A stretch of DNA of 21,598 nucleotides from Apostichopus californicus. Its lineage: Eukaryota; Echinodermata; Holothuroidea; Aspidochirotida; Stichopodidae. Below the pieces are notes generated by a model. The model did no database searches and had not been told where the DNA came from. It saw nothing but the letters and a program-made list of their open reading frames with translations. The DNA is taken from the NCBI GenBank assembly GCA_020650975.1, contig JAIPMN010000624.1, positions 1 through 21,598 on the forward strand, given 5' to 3'. A program made the position numbers and the translations under genes. Shown here piece after piece: positions 9,151 to 18,158 of the stretch. The number at the start of each line of letters is the position of its first letter. Position 1 is the first letter of the stretch.

Positions 9151-9950
9151 ACTTGTAACCTTGTTACATGTGTCCATGCTGTACATTCTCACTGAGCTAG
9201 TCTCACAGAACTAGCAGACTTGTAACCCAGGTTACATGTGTCCATGCCGTACATACTCACTGAGCTAGTCTCACAGAACTAGCAGACTTGTAACCCCCAT
9301 ATTACATGTGTCCATGTTACATACTCACTGAGCTAGTCTCACAGAACTAGCAGACTTTTAACCCAGGTTACATGTGTCCATGGGGTAAATTCTCACTGAG
9401 CTAGTCTCACACAACTAGCAGACTTGTGACCCAGGTTACATGTCTCCATGTTACATACTCACCGAGCTAGTTTCACACAACTAGCAGACTTGTAACCCCC
9501 ATATTACATGTGGCCATGAAGTACATACTCACTGAGCTAGTCTCACAGAACTAGCAGACTTTTAACCCAAGTTACATGTGTCCATGGGGTAAATTCTCAC
9601 TGAGCTAGTCTCACACAACTAGCAGACTTGTAACCCCCATATTACATGTGTCCATGTTACATACTCACTGAGCTAGTCTCACAGAACTAGCAGACTTGTA
9701 ACCCAGGTTACATGTGTCCATGCTGTACTATACTCACTGAGCTAGTCTCACACAACTTGCAGACTTGTAACCTAGGTTACATGCGTCCATGTGGTAAATT
9801 CTCACTGAGCTAGTCTCACAGAACTAGCAGACTTGTAACCCAGGTTACATGTGTCCATGGGGTACATACTCACTGAGCTAGTCTCACAGAACTAGCAGAC
9901 TTGTTACCCCCATATTACATGTGGCCATGAAGTACCACTGAGCTAGTCTT
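9151..9950. repeat. 68-bp minisatellite, 12 units, two inverted repeats per unit
   Basis: GAGCTAGT starts at 9194, 9262, 9330, 9398, 9464 (as CGAGCTAGT), 9534, 9602, 9670, 9739, 9807, 9875 and 9940, so the period is 68 with small indels. Each unit holds GCTAGTCTCACAGAACTAGC, a 6-bp stem with an 8-nt loop. Many also hold TGTAACCCAGGTTACA, a 7-bp stem with a 2-nt centre. In several units the second one is replaced by ACCCCCATATTACA, giving a weaker stem. Unit variants alternate in blocks. Confidence 0.96.
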
Positions 9951-9975
9951 GTTCATGTCCATTAAGTGATGGCTG

Positions 9976-10227
9976 CTGAATTTCACTAACATTATTACAA
10001 TGTTCCAATGAGAAAATAACATTTCTTACAACTATCCTGTATGATCATATTGCAATAACCAGCCAACAGCTTTGTTATGTCTAATATTCCTCCAACTGAA
10101 TATTCCTGGTAATTATAATGTATTAAAAGGATTGTCTGGTGGCCCAAAGAAGTTACCTTAAAAAATAGTAAATAATTTTCCAAACATGTTGTCAAAGTAT
10201 GAGAACGCTAATGTTGCGTTTGACAGA
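9976..10227. repeat. sequence left of the gap, duplicated to its right
   Basis: The 252 bases from CTGAATTTCACTAAC to GCGTTTGACAGA are the same as 10238-10494, apart from a 5-base TGTAC insertion in the right copy. The placement directly against a gap points to an unmerged overlap or two haplotypes instead of a biological duplication. Confidence 0.93.
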
Positions 10228-10237
10228 NNNNNNNNNN
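10228..10237. other. assembly gap (10 N)
   Basis: Ten Ns are flanked by two near-identical sequences of about 255 bases. The gap is probably artificial. Confidence 0.98.
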
Positions 10238-10494
10238 CTGAATTTCACTAACATTATTACAATGTTCCAATGAGAAAATAACATTTCTTACAACTATCCT
10301 GTATGATCATATTGCAATAACCAGCCAACAGCTTTGTTATGTCTAATATTCCTCCAACTGAATATTCCTGGTAATTATAATGTATTAAAAGGATTGTCTG
10401 GTGGCCCAAAGAAGTTACTGTACCTTAAAAAATAGTAAATAATTTTCCAAACATGTTGTCAAAGTATGAGAACGCTAATGTTGCGTTTGACAGA
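10238..10494. repeat. right copy of the gap-flanking duplication
   Basis: The 257 bases match 9976-10227 with a TGTAC insertion at about 10419-10423. See the left copy for the interpretation. Confidence 0.93.
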
Positions 10495-10555
10495 GAAACG
10501 ATTTTTTAATCGTTAAGGATAGACATTTCAAATATGATTTGAACAGTACAGAACA

Positions 10556-10563
10556 TGACGTCA
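10556..10563. promoter_or_regulatory. CRE-like palindrome TGACGTCA
   Basis: Exact CREB/ATF consensus octamer in the CpG-richer segment. A second copy is at 3257-3264. Both lie next to a CTCCGCACA word (10597 and 3247), which suggests a shared repeat origin. Confidence 0.35.
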
Positions 10564-10656
10564 GCTATGCTATTGCAGATTGCGACATAACCCACCCTCC
10601 GCACAGTACCTATACGGTAATCACAACAAAAACAGCGTTTGTATACAGATAAATTT

Positions 10657-11152
10657 CTTCCTTAAGTTCTGGTGAAATTTCTTAAAAATTAGATATGTTT
10701 TCAAAAACTCCTTAAGCCGCCATGTACTAGGTTCCGTGGTCTTTGTGTAACACAAGGTAAATTTTAACAGCAGACTCTGAGTTGTCCAGGCTATACATCG
10801 CGCTATCCAGCTCCAACGCAAAAAATGTTCGCACGTAGACTATACTCAAACGTTGACAATTGGACAGTTCTGCGAAGCCTAAGCTTCTCAGTGCTAAATT
10901 CTGCTCTGACAAAGATTTGATCAATTTCTTCAATAATTTCCGGTGAAATTTCTTATAAATTAGATATGATTTAAAAAACTCCTTAAGCCGCCATATAAGT
11001 AGTAGATCGGTGGTTACGTGGTCTTTGTATAACACAAGATAAGTTTTAACAGCAGGCTCTTCGTTGTTTGTACATCGAGCTATCCAGCTCCAGCGCGAAG
11101 AATGTTCGCGTGTATGGGCTACTCTAACGTTTACAATAGGACAGTTCTGCGA
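10657..11152 (-). repeat. tandem segmental duplication, period about 271 bp, open on the minus strand
   Basis: CTCCTTAAGCCGCCAT lies at 10708 and 10979. GGTGAAATTTCTTA, GGTCTTTGT, TATCCAGCTCCA and ACAGTTCTGCGA recur in the same order in both copies (10657-10875 and 10928-11152). On the minus strand the second copy reads from an ATG as MSSQNCPIVNVRVAHTREHS, continuing to an AVKTYLVLYKDH segment and WRLKEFFKSYLIYKKFH. The first copy shares AVKIYLVLHKDH and WRLKEFLKTYLIFKKFH, but in different frames relative to each other. The frames that are conserved do not run continuously through either copy, so this is either a duplicated exon with decay or non-coding sequence. I do not recognise a domain. 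Confidence 0.55.
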
Positions 11153-11245
11153 TGACATCGATTCCGCCAAGTTTCATCTTTCGGTTTAACGAATACTTTT
11201 CAAGTTTCCTTTTACTGTTAATTTGATCCGTGAATTTTATTTCAG

Positions 11246-11515
11246 CGATTTCGAAGAACAGTTAATGAACTGTGGTTTGAGTGTGAGTTTACTATGTGCA
11301 ACGCTATACAAGTACACCAACTGAGCATCGTAGTATTTACCTTCGCGAGTATGTACGTTATATATATGAGGCAATCCAATGTGCTTACACGTGAGTTCAT
11401 TTGCTGCGGAATTGGGAGTGCTAACTTCAAGTCGCCTGTTTTGCCTATCTGCAAGCACTACGTCAATCACCATATTGAAGCGTTCGAGCAAACGGTACTT
11501 TTGATGAGAAACTGG
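11246..11515 (+). CDS. weak candidate first coding exon with a signal-anchor-like start
   Basis: A good acceptor (AATTTTATTTCAG) ends at 11245. The first in-frame ATG at 11294 opens MCNAIQVHQLSIVVFTFASM, and the frame runs 74 codons to a TGA, with AACTG|GTGAAT as a possible donor just before it. Residues 9-21 are hydrophobic and followed by a Tyr-Met-Arg-Gln segment, as in a type II membrane anchor. The exit phase (2) does not fit exon A. The opposite strand is also open (LERFNMVIDVVLADRQNRRL region), so the reading is uncertain. Confidence 0.17.
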
Positions 11516-11520
11516 TGAAT

Positions 11521-12055
11521 TTGAAAACCAAATTTCTACAAGAAGAAAACGTCGAATGGGGACAATTTTTACATGGCTAGAAAGAGAAAAATAATAACTA
11601 CAAGGACAATGTATCAAAATCTTCCACCAGACAATTCCTTTAAATAGACATTTCTGCATATTTGGAAATTGCAAAGAAAACCCAACCCTTTATTTCAATG
11701 GACATACTGACATTAGTAAATGCTATTGCCATACGCAGTCATAAATTTCACCAAATTTTAAATATGTTCCAAGATAAAATATCCGTAGTATTTTGTATTA
11801 ATAAAAAATACTATTAGGGTTGGTTTTGACTGAAAGATGCAGACAATTTCTGGGAAATGTGTTAATAAAACAATGAAGTTCACTCACTGCAATTTATACT
11901 TGTGTAAGTCTAGATTAATGTGGACAATAATTTCACAAACAGTCATGGACCGACTGGGGCTTAAGTCACTAGCAATTTAGTGATCCAATCAATTCTGAGA
12001 CCTTGGAACATTTGGCACCTTGGATAAATCCAGTTGGGCATCTTTTTCAACCAAG
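11521..12055. other. spacer, nothing recognised
   Basis: AT-rich sequence with no supported gene. The last part (from about 11942) contains short words such as ATGGACCGACTG that resemble the following 61-bp repeat and may be its most decayed units. Confidence 0.45.
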
Positions 12056-12693
12056 ACCATCTGCTTGGTGATCGATCCCTGGGTTTCATTTAATGGCAGT
12101 GCTCGTGTTCATGGACCAACTGCTTGTGTTGATTGGTAGGACCTAAGTTTTATTGATGGCAGAGTCCATGCACCATCTGCTTGTGTTAGTCCATTGGTGA
12201 TCACTGGGCTACATCACTGGCAGAGTCCATGCACCATCTGCTTGTGTTAGTCCATTGGTGATCACTGGGCTACATCATTGGCAGAGTCCATGCACCATCT
12301 GCTTGTGTTAGTCCATTGGGGATCACTGGGCTACATCACTGGCAGAGTCCATGCACCATCTGCTTGTGTTAGTCCATTGGTGATCACTGGGCTACATCAC
12401 TAGCAGAGTCAATGCATCATCTGCTTGTGTTAGTCCATTTGTGATCACTGGGCTACATCAATGGCAGAGTCCATGCACCATCTGCTTATGTTAGTCCATT
12501 GGTGATCACTGGGCAACATCACTGGCAGAGTCCATGCACCATCTGCTTGTGTTAGTCCATTGGTGATCACTGGGCTACATCACTGGCAGAGTCCATGCAC
12601 CATCTGCTTGTGTTAGTCCATTGGTGATCACTGGGCTACATCACTGGCAGAGTCCATGCACCATCTGCTTGTGTTAGACTATTGGTGATCCTC
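12056..12693. repeat. 61-bp minisatellite, 8 full units plus partial and decayed units
   Basis: GGCAGAGTCCATGCACCATC starts at 12158 and recurs every 61 bases to 12646 (12219, 12280, 12341, 12402 and so on). The rest of the unit is TGCTTGTGTTAGTCCATTGG, then TGATCACTGGGCTACATCAC. Each unit holds the perfect palindrome GTGATCAC. Units before 12158 are decayed and of different length (about 66 bases). Confidence 0.95.
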
Positions 12694-13305
12694 AAGTTTC
12701 TTTGGTAACTCCCTCGTTAACCCAATCCAGTATTTCTTTTAGTTCAAGTAGGTAAAATGGATAGCATTTATCAACTTTATTTCTTTTGTGTAGAAATCAT
12801 TTGAATCAGTCCTATATATCTCTCTGGCTGGATAATTGACACGTAATTTACAGCATTTCCATGGTAATTTGCTAATAATTCTGCATTGTTTCTCTGATAA
12901 TTTGGTTGAACAGAACCTTTGTGAAGGACTTTATGATTGAATTAGCAGCTGGTAATAGCTACCTCAGGCGGTAAGCACAGTTTGAGAGATAAGGTTTACT
13001 CCTTCATTAAGAGTTTGCTTGGCTGGCTAAAATAGTACTGGCATAAACCCATGTCGCACTTCCCTTTATACAGAATATAACACCTGCTTGGACTTACAAA
13101 GTTTGTCGGATGACAACACCATACGTGCTTGTGAGTAAGTGGTGCGTGCACAAATAAAGAATATAACAGTGCATGGCTGGTTACGTGTTACAAAGAAGGC
13201 AATGCTGGTAGTATCCTAGTAGAGCTTGGATCCAAACTGAACATTATATTGATCATCCTTCAAAATTACTCCTTATCAGGAACTTTGAATTCTTGTGCTT
13301 GTCAG
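12694..13305 (+). other. intron sequence before exon A
   Basis: No repeat or open frame of note. It ends in TTCTTGTGCTTGTCAG, a good 3' splice site at 13304-13305. Confidence 0.5.
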
Positions 13306-13582
13306 GTCCAAACGAAGAGATTCAGGAAGGAGGAATGAATCCAAGAGACAGAGGGATCGATAAGAGAAGACCCAACTCTTTCCATACTTCCAGACATCGA
13401 ATACGGTTTAAAGATGAAGAAGAAGATGATGATGAGGAAGATACGTCTCCCGATGAGACCAGTAAACTTCGAGAAGATTTTGATGACAACGACGAGGTTA
13501 TGAATCAGGGAGAGATCATTAATCCTGAAGAGGATGAAGACTTTCCTCACCAGCAACCAAAATCAGAGTCAAAAAAGAGCAG
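13306..13582 (+). CDS. exon A (277 nt): acidic, phospho-site-bearing protein of unknown family
   Basis: The exon lies between TGCTTGTCAG and AGCAG|GTGAGA. It takes one base from an upstream exon (phase 1) and leaves in phase 2. It reads GPNEEIQEGGMNPRDRGIDK, then RRPNSFHTSRHRIRF, then an acidic run (K-D-E-E-E-D-D-D-E-E-D, 13410-13442), and ends S-E-S-K-K-S. R-R-P-N-S-F fits a basophilic kinase site. R-I-R-F at 13398-13409 fits the RVxF docking pattern for protein phosphatase 1, with the basic residues before and acidic residues after that are usual for such sites. No membrane segment or folded domain is seen; it is probably disordered. If there is no upstream exon, translation could start at the ATG at 13335, giving a 130-residue product. 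The family is not recognised. The PP1 and kinase readings are motif-level inference. Confidence 0.6.
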
Positions 13583-13806
13583 GTGAGAATATCTTTCATT
13601 TTGCTATGATTTTTGTTTTATATGAATCTCACCTCATACAGTGCCAGCATACATTGTGGTGTACAAACAGTGATATATCATGTCAATTTGTCTCTCAATA
13701 ACTACACCTACCTAGCAAATAATGGAAATTTCTTGATAAATTAATCATAGTGACACCGGTAATCTGTACAGTAAATTTATAATTCGCATTACAGGACCTG
13801 ATTACA

Positions 13807-14215
13807 GGATCTGATGGTCTGCTATGCAATGGATGTATCATAGATCTGATGGTCTGCTATGCAATGGATGTATCATAGATCTGATGGTCACTTTCGGTGA
13901 TCATGCACTGAAGAAGAGCTAGTTTTGCTCGAAAGTTCTGCAAAAACCAAACATTGGCTGTTTTACTTCCAAAGATGTATCGTAGATCTGATGGTCTGCT
14001 ATGTAATGGATGTATCGTAGATCTGATGGTCTGCCATGCAATGGATGTATCGTAGATCTGATGGTCTGCTATGTAATGGATGTATCGTAGATCTGATGGT
14101 CTGCTATGTAACGGGTGTATCATAGATCTGATTTCAGGGGTCTACAGGTACAGTATACAATGGGTGTATCATAGCTCCTATGATCTGCTATGCAATAAGT
14201 GTAACATAGATCTTA
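13807..14215. repeat. 35-bp minisatellite interrupted by an 87-base insert
   Basis: Units read GATCTGATGGTCTGCTATGC, then AATGGATGTATCATA, with period 35 (ATCTGATGG at 13809, 13844 and so on). Two units and part of a third precede 13889. Four to five units follow from about 13975, and the last units (14120-14215) are decayed. The interruption carries unrelated sequence. Confidence 0.94.
13889..13975 (+). other. insert inside the 35-bp array with a hammerhead-like core
   Basis: The insert replaces the middle of one repeat unit and contains CTGAAGA, then GAGC-TAGTTTT-GCTC, then GAAA (about 13908-13934), the order of a hammerhead ribozyme core (CUGANGA, stem II, GAAA). ACTTTC at 13891-13896 can pair with GAAAGT. 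An unpaired A before stem II, and a competing stem that would bury CTGA, make activity doubtful. Similar cores are known in Penelope-like elements and retrozymes. Confidence 0.3.
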
Positions 14216-14384
14216 TGTCAGGGCCAAAGGAAGATGATAGGGACAAAGAGCTGGGCAACCTTTTGTTCTTGAAAGGGTGATGAAGAACTTCAAATGTACA
14301 TACTAAATGTAATTACTTTGGGCAAAGCATAGCAAATTTGCATAATTTGATGATTGGATTCCTTCTAAATGTACCCTGTTGCAG

Positions 14385-14450
14385 TTCTTGTTACCCTCAA
14401 CGGACAATGTCAGCACCTAATGTGATGTCCATGAAACTACCTAAAAGCAG
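14385..14450 (+). CDS. exon B (66 nt), symmetric phase 2-2
   Basis: Bounded by TACCCTGTTGCAG and AAAAGCAG|GTTTGT. With AG from exon A it reads SSCYPQRTMSAPNVMSMKLP, then KS and a split codon. R-T-M-S-A-P at 14401-14418 matches the R-x-x-S-x-P pattern of phosphorylated 14-3-3 binding sites and is also a basophilic kinase site. The length is divisible by three and both ends are phase 2, so it can be skipped without changing the frame. The two other frames contain stops or lose phase with exon A. Confidence 0.5.
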
Positions 14451-14805
14451 GTTTGTATTACATTAATACAAACATGGCTGTATCGATTTCTGTAAAAGCT
14501 GTTAATCTTTTGCCTTTCTGTTGTCTTCCTTCTTTCTCTTTTTCTTCCCATTGAGATGGAGAGGAGTATTCTGTCTTATTTAAAGTCTTCTTTTTAGCAT
14601 AAACACAATTATTGCACAAATTTCTGAATTTTCAGTCCATTAAAATATATCCCTAACATAACTCAATTGCCACTTTTGGGTTGCTGCATTTATAACTTTC
14701 ATTGCCCAAATTTGTTTATTGCAAGCTGTTAAAATATTATTTTTAGCATTCAAATAATCATTGCACTTGATGGACATTGAGAAACCTTTTGCCATCATAC
14801 TTTAC
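14451..14805 (+). other. first part of intron B-C
   Basis: 355 bases with a pyrimidine-rich patch near 14520-14560 and AT-rich remainder. No feature is recognised. Confidence 0.45.
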
Positions 14806-14880
14806 TAGTATTGCACCGATTATCGGCATTCGTTATCTGTATCGGCCAATTTCACTGATATCAGTCTGATATCGGTAAAA
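14806..14880 (+). mobile_element. hAT-like terminus, left
   Basis: TAGTATTGCACCGA at 14806-14819 is the inverse of TCGGTGCAACACTA at 19820-19833 with one mismatch. It is followed by TATCGG words (ATTATCGGC, GTATCGGCCAAT, GATATCGGT), typical of the subterminal repeats in many hAT elements with TTGCACCGA ends. No matching 8-bp target duplication is seen (TACTTTAC versus TAGAGATT), so the two ends may belong to different copies. Confidence 0.5.
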
Positions 14881-16623
14881 ATAGTCACTTACCGATAGTT
14901 TGCAACCAATATTACTTCTTCAAGACAAAACATGTTTTTGGCAGAGGTAGGTTAAAATATTTTGGCCTAGAAATCAATCCTGATTCTGTGGCATTTCAAT
15001 GCAATCTTAATCACAATTTGGTGCTTTAATTTACAAGTAAAATCCAGGGGTACAAACATTTTGAACTGCATCCAAAACCTTAGACCTACGTAACAGAAGC
15101 ATGATTATTGCTAACTGCAACACAGCGTGGGATACTCTCCATCAGGTGTGTAAGACTAGACTACGTTCTGTGTGCAATCTTGGTATACACATTGCTAATA
15201 ATGTATACAACGTGCGGAAGTACCGCACTATAATTAATAGGCAAGGTTTACATGTAGACAACACACCTCACATAATTTTGACCAATTTACTCCTCAACAG
15301 TTCTTTTGCACAAGTGTTATATGGGATAAACTTTGTTTGGCCCTTCAAACTGCTAAACTAGGTTTACGCTAGAAGCAGTCACAATGTCAAAATCACAGAC
15401 ATGTGCACCTATACAGCGTGAGCAAAATTCTTGTCAAGAATACAAAAACAATGTATGTACTTCATGTTGAAGACCGCTCTTGCAAATTCAAATAACATTA
15501 CATATTAAGACCTTGGAACAAAACACACAACACCTACACTGGATCGCCTGCCCAATCCCCAGCCCCCGTCCCCACTCTGCATGTTGGAACTGACAAATAT
15601 ATTTGTTGGGAAAACATGCGCAGTACCTCTCGTGGCCCTGGTGAAAAAGTTATTCCCTGTTTAGTAACAGATATTTCAACCATAACAGTTGCCAATGTGG
15701 CTTAGTTGTCACGCTATAGGGGTTCAACGTTAGCAAAGTGTTTTTAGGAAGTGACATAATTTCTGAAAGTGTTGCAATTTTTGCTGAAATAAATACAATG
15801 GGTAGTGAAAAGTCTTAGTTATGGATAGGCTACATAGGCTGTTTCTACATGAAATTACTTATATATAGCTTAAGTCGGAAGTCACATGTTAGTGTTAAGT
15901 GTGGTTCTTTAGTTCAACTTCATACAGATATATATCAAAATGTATAAAATATTGGCTTGAAGAGTTTAGTTTTTAAGCCCTTTTTTGGTATTTTTGTTAA
16001 TATTACAATAAATTCAGAATTCATATTAAGCATACAATACTAGTAAGAAGAACATTGAATGAACAATCAGTAGTGTCATTTAAGATCAAAATAGGCCAGT
16101 TTAAGTGAAAGGGGATTTTACACAGATAAGGCTTATTGTTAGACTACAGAATTGTATTCTTTTTATAAGCAAACTTTCAAGGTCTTATTTCTATGCATTT
16201 ATTTTGCATATTTTCTTATAAAGAGCATGTTAACAATTGTTCTGGGAAAACAGTAATTGATACTGATAACTGCATGGCATTGATGCTAATAACAAATTTG
16301 TCAGAATATGTGAAGTAAAGGCAAAAGGAATCTAAGAGAGTTCACCTGCTAGTAGCAGTGTAACATCACACTTTAACAAATTGGCAGATTGAACTAAATG
16401 TGTCTTAGCTGTTGGAAGAAGTTCTTCATAGCAGGCACCTCTCTCCCCTTCAGTAATTCAGTCTCATTCACTTCTTCATTAATATGATAAGAGGTAAGAG
16501 ATTGTTTGAGTTTGCTCTAAAATATTGTAAACATGGCTTAGAGACATACCCAAAATGAAAGGTGAGGGGCAGGGGAGGGACAGGGATGAAATGAATGAGA
16601 CTGCATGGAAGGGATGACAAAGT
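14881..16623. other. intron B-C interior, no gene recognised
   Basis: The only ATG-started open frame of note is 15101-15361 (86 codons). Its composition is not convincingly protein-like and it shows no transposase motif. A short C-rich patch (about 15545-15580) and AT-rich sequence make up the rest. Confidence 0.5.
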
Positions 16624-16905
16624 AATTTCAGTATCAGGGCAAACTTGAATGGTCATCTGAGATGATGAAACAAACCAGCTTAGAAGGCAGGTTGTCCAGT
16701 GGACAAGTAGGTGTTTAAATTTCAGTATCAGGGCAAACTTGAATGGTCATCTGAGATGATGAAACAAACCAGCTAAGGAGGCAGGTTGTCCAGTGGACAA
16801 GTAGGTGTTTAAATTTCAGTATCAGGGCAAACTTGAATGGTCATCTGAGATGATGAAACAAACCAGCTTAGGAGGCAGGTTGTCCAGTGGACAAGTAGGT
16901 GTTTA
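16624..16905. repeat. 94-bp tandem repeat, 3 nearly identical units
   Basis: AATTTCAGTATCAGGGCAAA starts at 16624, 16718 and 16812, exactly 94 apart, with only a few differences. Each unit ends in GGTTGTCCAGTGGACAAG, which holds a TTGTCC/GGACAA inverted repeat and the same GGTTGTCCAG word that starts the dispersed elements. The high identity suggests recent expansion. Confidence 0.96.
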
Positions 16906-17119
16906 CATCAAATTCAGATTGCGTTGTAACTAAATACACCACAAATAGGAAAAATGACTAAATTGGTATAACCCTACACCACTTTGGAGATACTGAAGAC
17001 AAAGAGCTGATGTTCTATTCACGAAACCTACACATCTCCCCTACCATGTACATGTTGTTCAATTGTTATTCTGCAACAAACTATCTGTTCAGACAACCAA
17101 AACATAAGACCTGGTTGTC
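16878..17119. mobile_element. dispersed non-autonomous element, copy 2
   Basis: Starts GGTTGTCCAG inside the third 94-bp unit and ends near GACAACC / GGTTGTC at 17092-17119. It shares GGAGATACT, ACCTACACATCT and ATGTACAT with the copy at 5604-5928, in the same order. No coding capacity. Confidence 0.45.
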
Positions 17120-17174
17120 CAGGGATTGTTCATTATAACAACCCCATATTATAGGGTTTATAAAAGGATGTCTG
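17120..17174. other. diverged outer part of the long inverted repeat
   Basis: GGGTTTATAAAAGGATGTC and nearby words resemble the reverse complement of 18200-18250 (GGGTTGTCTAATAAACA), so the inverted repeat may extend about 50-100 bases beyond its well-matched core. Confidence 0.35.
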
Positions 17175-17220
17175 AAATTTCTAAAAGCCCCAGGTATAGT
17201 CTTTTCCTTTCATTCCTTGT
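17175..17220 (+). repeat. long inverted repeat, left arm
   Basis: AAATTTCTAAAAGCCCCAGG, TATAGTCTTTTC and CATTCCTTGT match 18159-18199 in reverse complement, apart from a 5-base indel. The arms are about 940 bases apart. Confidence 0.9.
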
Positions 17221-17720
17221 ATATTGTAGATTTATCTTTATGATTCATGATGCCTCATCATTACATTACAGCATCATTGGTTGATAAAATCAAGAGGAAT
17301 TTTACTTCTGAGCTTGTGTGTGACTAACCTGATGGAGCCAAAGTTAGTTAATATTGAGACATCTAGTCTTCTATTAAATTAGGTGTCCTGTTAAAGTAGA
17401 TACAGAATAGTCTCTCTGTGATTCAGCTGTGTCAGCTAACTGATCCTACTTTGTCAATAGTGAAAACACACTCCTATTGCTAGAAATGACAGAAAACTTA
17501 TATAGCACGATAAATAAAAGCTTGACATAAATAAACCTATTCCATGAATTAGGATAGAAAAGAAAATACTTTTACTCAAAATGTAAGAATCATTTTGAAC
17601 CTGTACGAAGATTGGCAATTTAAAAATAGAAATATGCCCCTTGGGCCGTTCCTTCACAACTTGACAAACCCAAGGAAAGCTGAGATGTTCTGTACTCTGT
17701 AAGTTTGTACAGTACCTCTT

Positions 17721-17813
17721 GAAGTGAAGGGCTGGGGGATGGTAAGGAGGCAGAGAGGGGAAGAGGAGGGAAGATAAGAGAGAGAAGGAGGGGGAAGGGA
17801 AGGATTTAATGTT
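17721..17813 (+). other. purine-rich (GA) tract with G-runs
   Basis: Ninety-three bases are almost entirely A and G, with runs GGGGG, GGGG, GGG, GGGGG and GGG. Such tracts can form triplex (H-DNA) or, less certainly here because of long loops, G-quadruplex structures. Confidence 0.75.
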
Positions 17814-17868
17814 TTTATCTTCGGGATACTTGTAACAGATTTAATTTTGTCTGTATTTCCTGTATCAG

Positions 17869-17908
17869 CTCGACGTCGTCTGCTGAAAAAATAAATGACT
17901 ATTTCTGA
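17869..17908 (+). CDS. weak candidate alternative last exon
   Basis: A strong acceptor (TGTATTTCCTGTATCAG) is followed by an open stretch that, in the phase 2 left by exon A or B, reads S-STSSAEKINDYF-stop. It would give the protein a different, Ser-rich C-terminus in place of exons C and D. The evidence is only acceptor strength and phase. No polyadenylation signal close by was verified. Confidence 0.18.
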
Positions 17909-18158
17909 AAAAGAGGGAACAAATAGATGATGGCTCATTATATTTTCAAAATTGACCAAGAAAAGAATAAATTACAAAACCAGCTACTTTTACAAAGGTT
18001 TATGCATTTTCAAAGTGTATTCTAGGATTAATATCACTCAAGGCTACTGTATGCTAATTAAGCCTGTTCTAGAATGAAACTCAAGTTTGGAAAACATTAT
18101 TGTCACACAAATTTAATGCACACATGTACTAAACTCCCTTACTTTGTTCTTAATTCAG

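Larger units (their letters stand above)
10490..11520. promoter_or_regulatory. CpG-richer segment, possible promoter or first-exon region
   Basis: CG dinucleotides are visibly more frequent here (AACG, GCGAC, CCGCAC, TACGG, TCGCGCG, GTTCGCG, CGATTTCG, GTTCGAGC) than in the flanking kilobases. A TGACGTCA palindrome sits at 10556-10563. Both strands carry open frames of 70-147 codons. It could be a promoter with first exons on either strand, or an old mobile element with a different base composition. No TATA box or start site can be assigned. Confidence 0.3.
13583..14384 (+). other. intron A-B
   Basis: An 802-nt intron from GTGAGAAT to CCTGTTGCAG. About half of it is the 35-bp minisatellite at 13807-14215. 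Confidence 0.5.
17221..18158. other. spacer between the inverted-repeat arms
   Basis: About 940 bases. It contains the purine tract at 17721-17813 and an alternative-exon candidate at 17869-17908. The open frames on the minus strand at 17454-17959 read through the purine tract and have no recognisable motif. Confidence 0.5.

Noticed and set aside
11237..11674. 145-residue minus-strand frame
   Set aside because: No recognised domain, and the same bases are open on the + strand with an equally plausible reading; kept only as part of the CpG-richer segment.
11810..11822. TTAGGG-like word as a telomere remnant
   Set aside because: A single copy (ATTAGGGTTGG) without tandem repetition.
17454..17959. 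Two minus-strand frames, one with R-R-R-R-A-D and Pro/Ser-rich stretches
   Set aside because: The Pro/Ser-rich part is the translation of the purine tract; no splice or start support.
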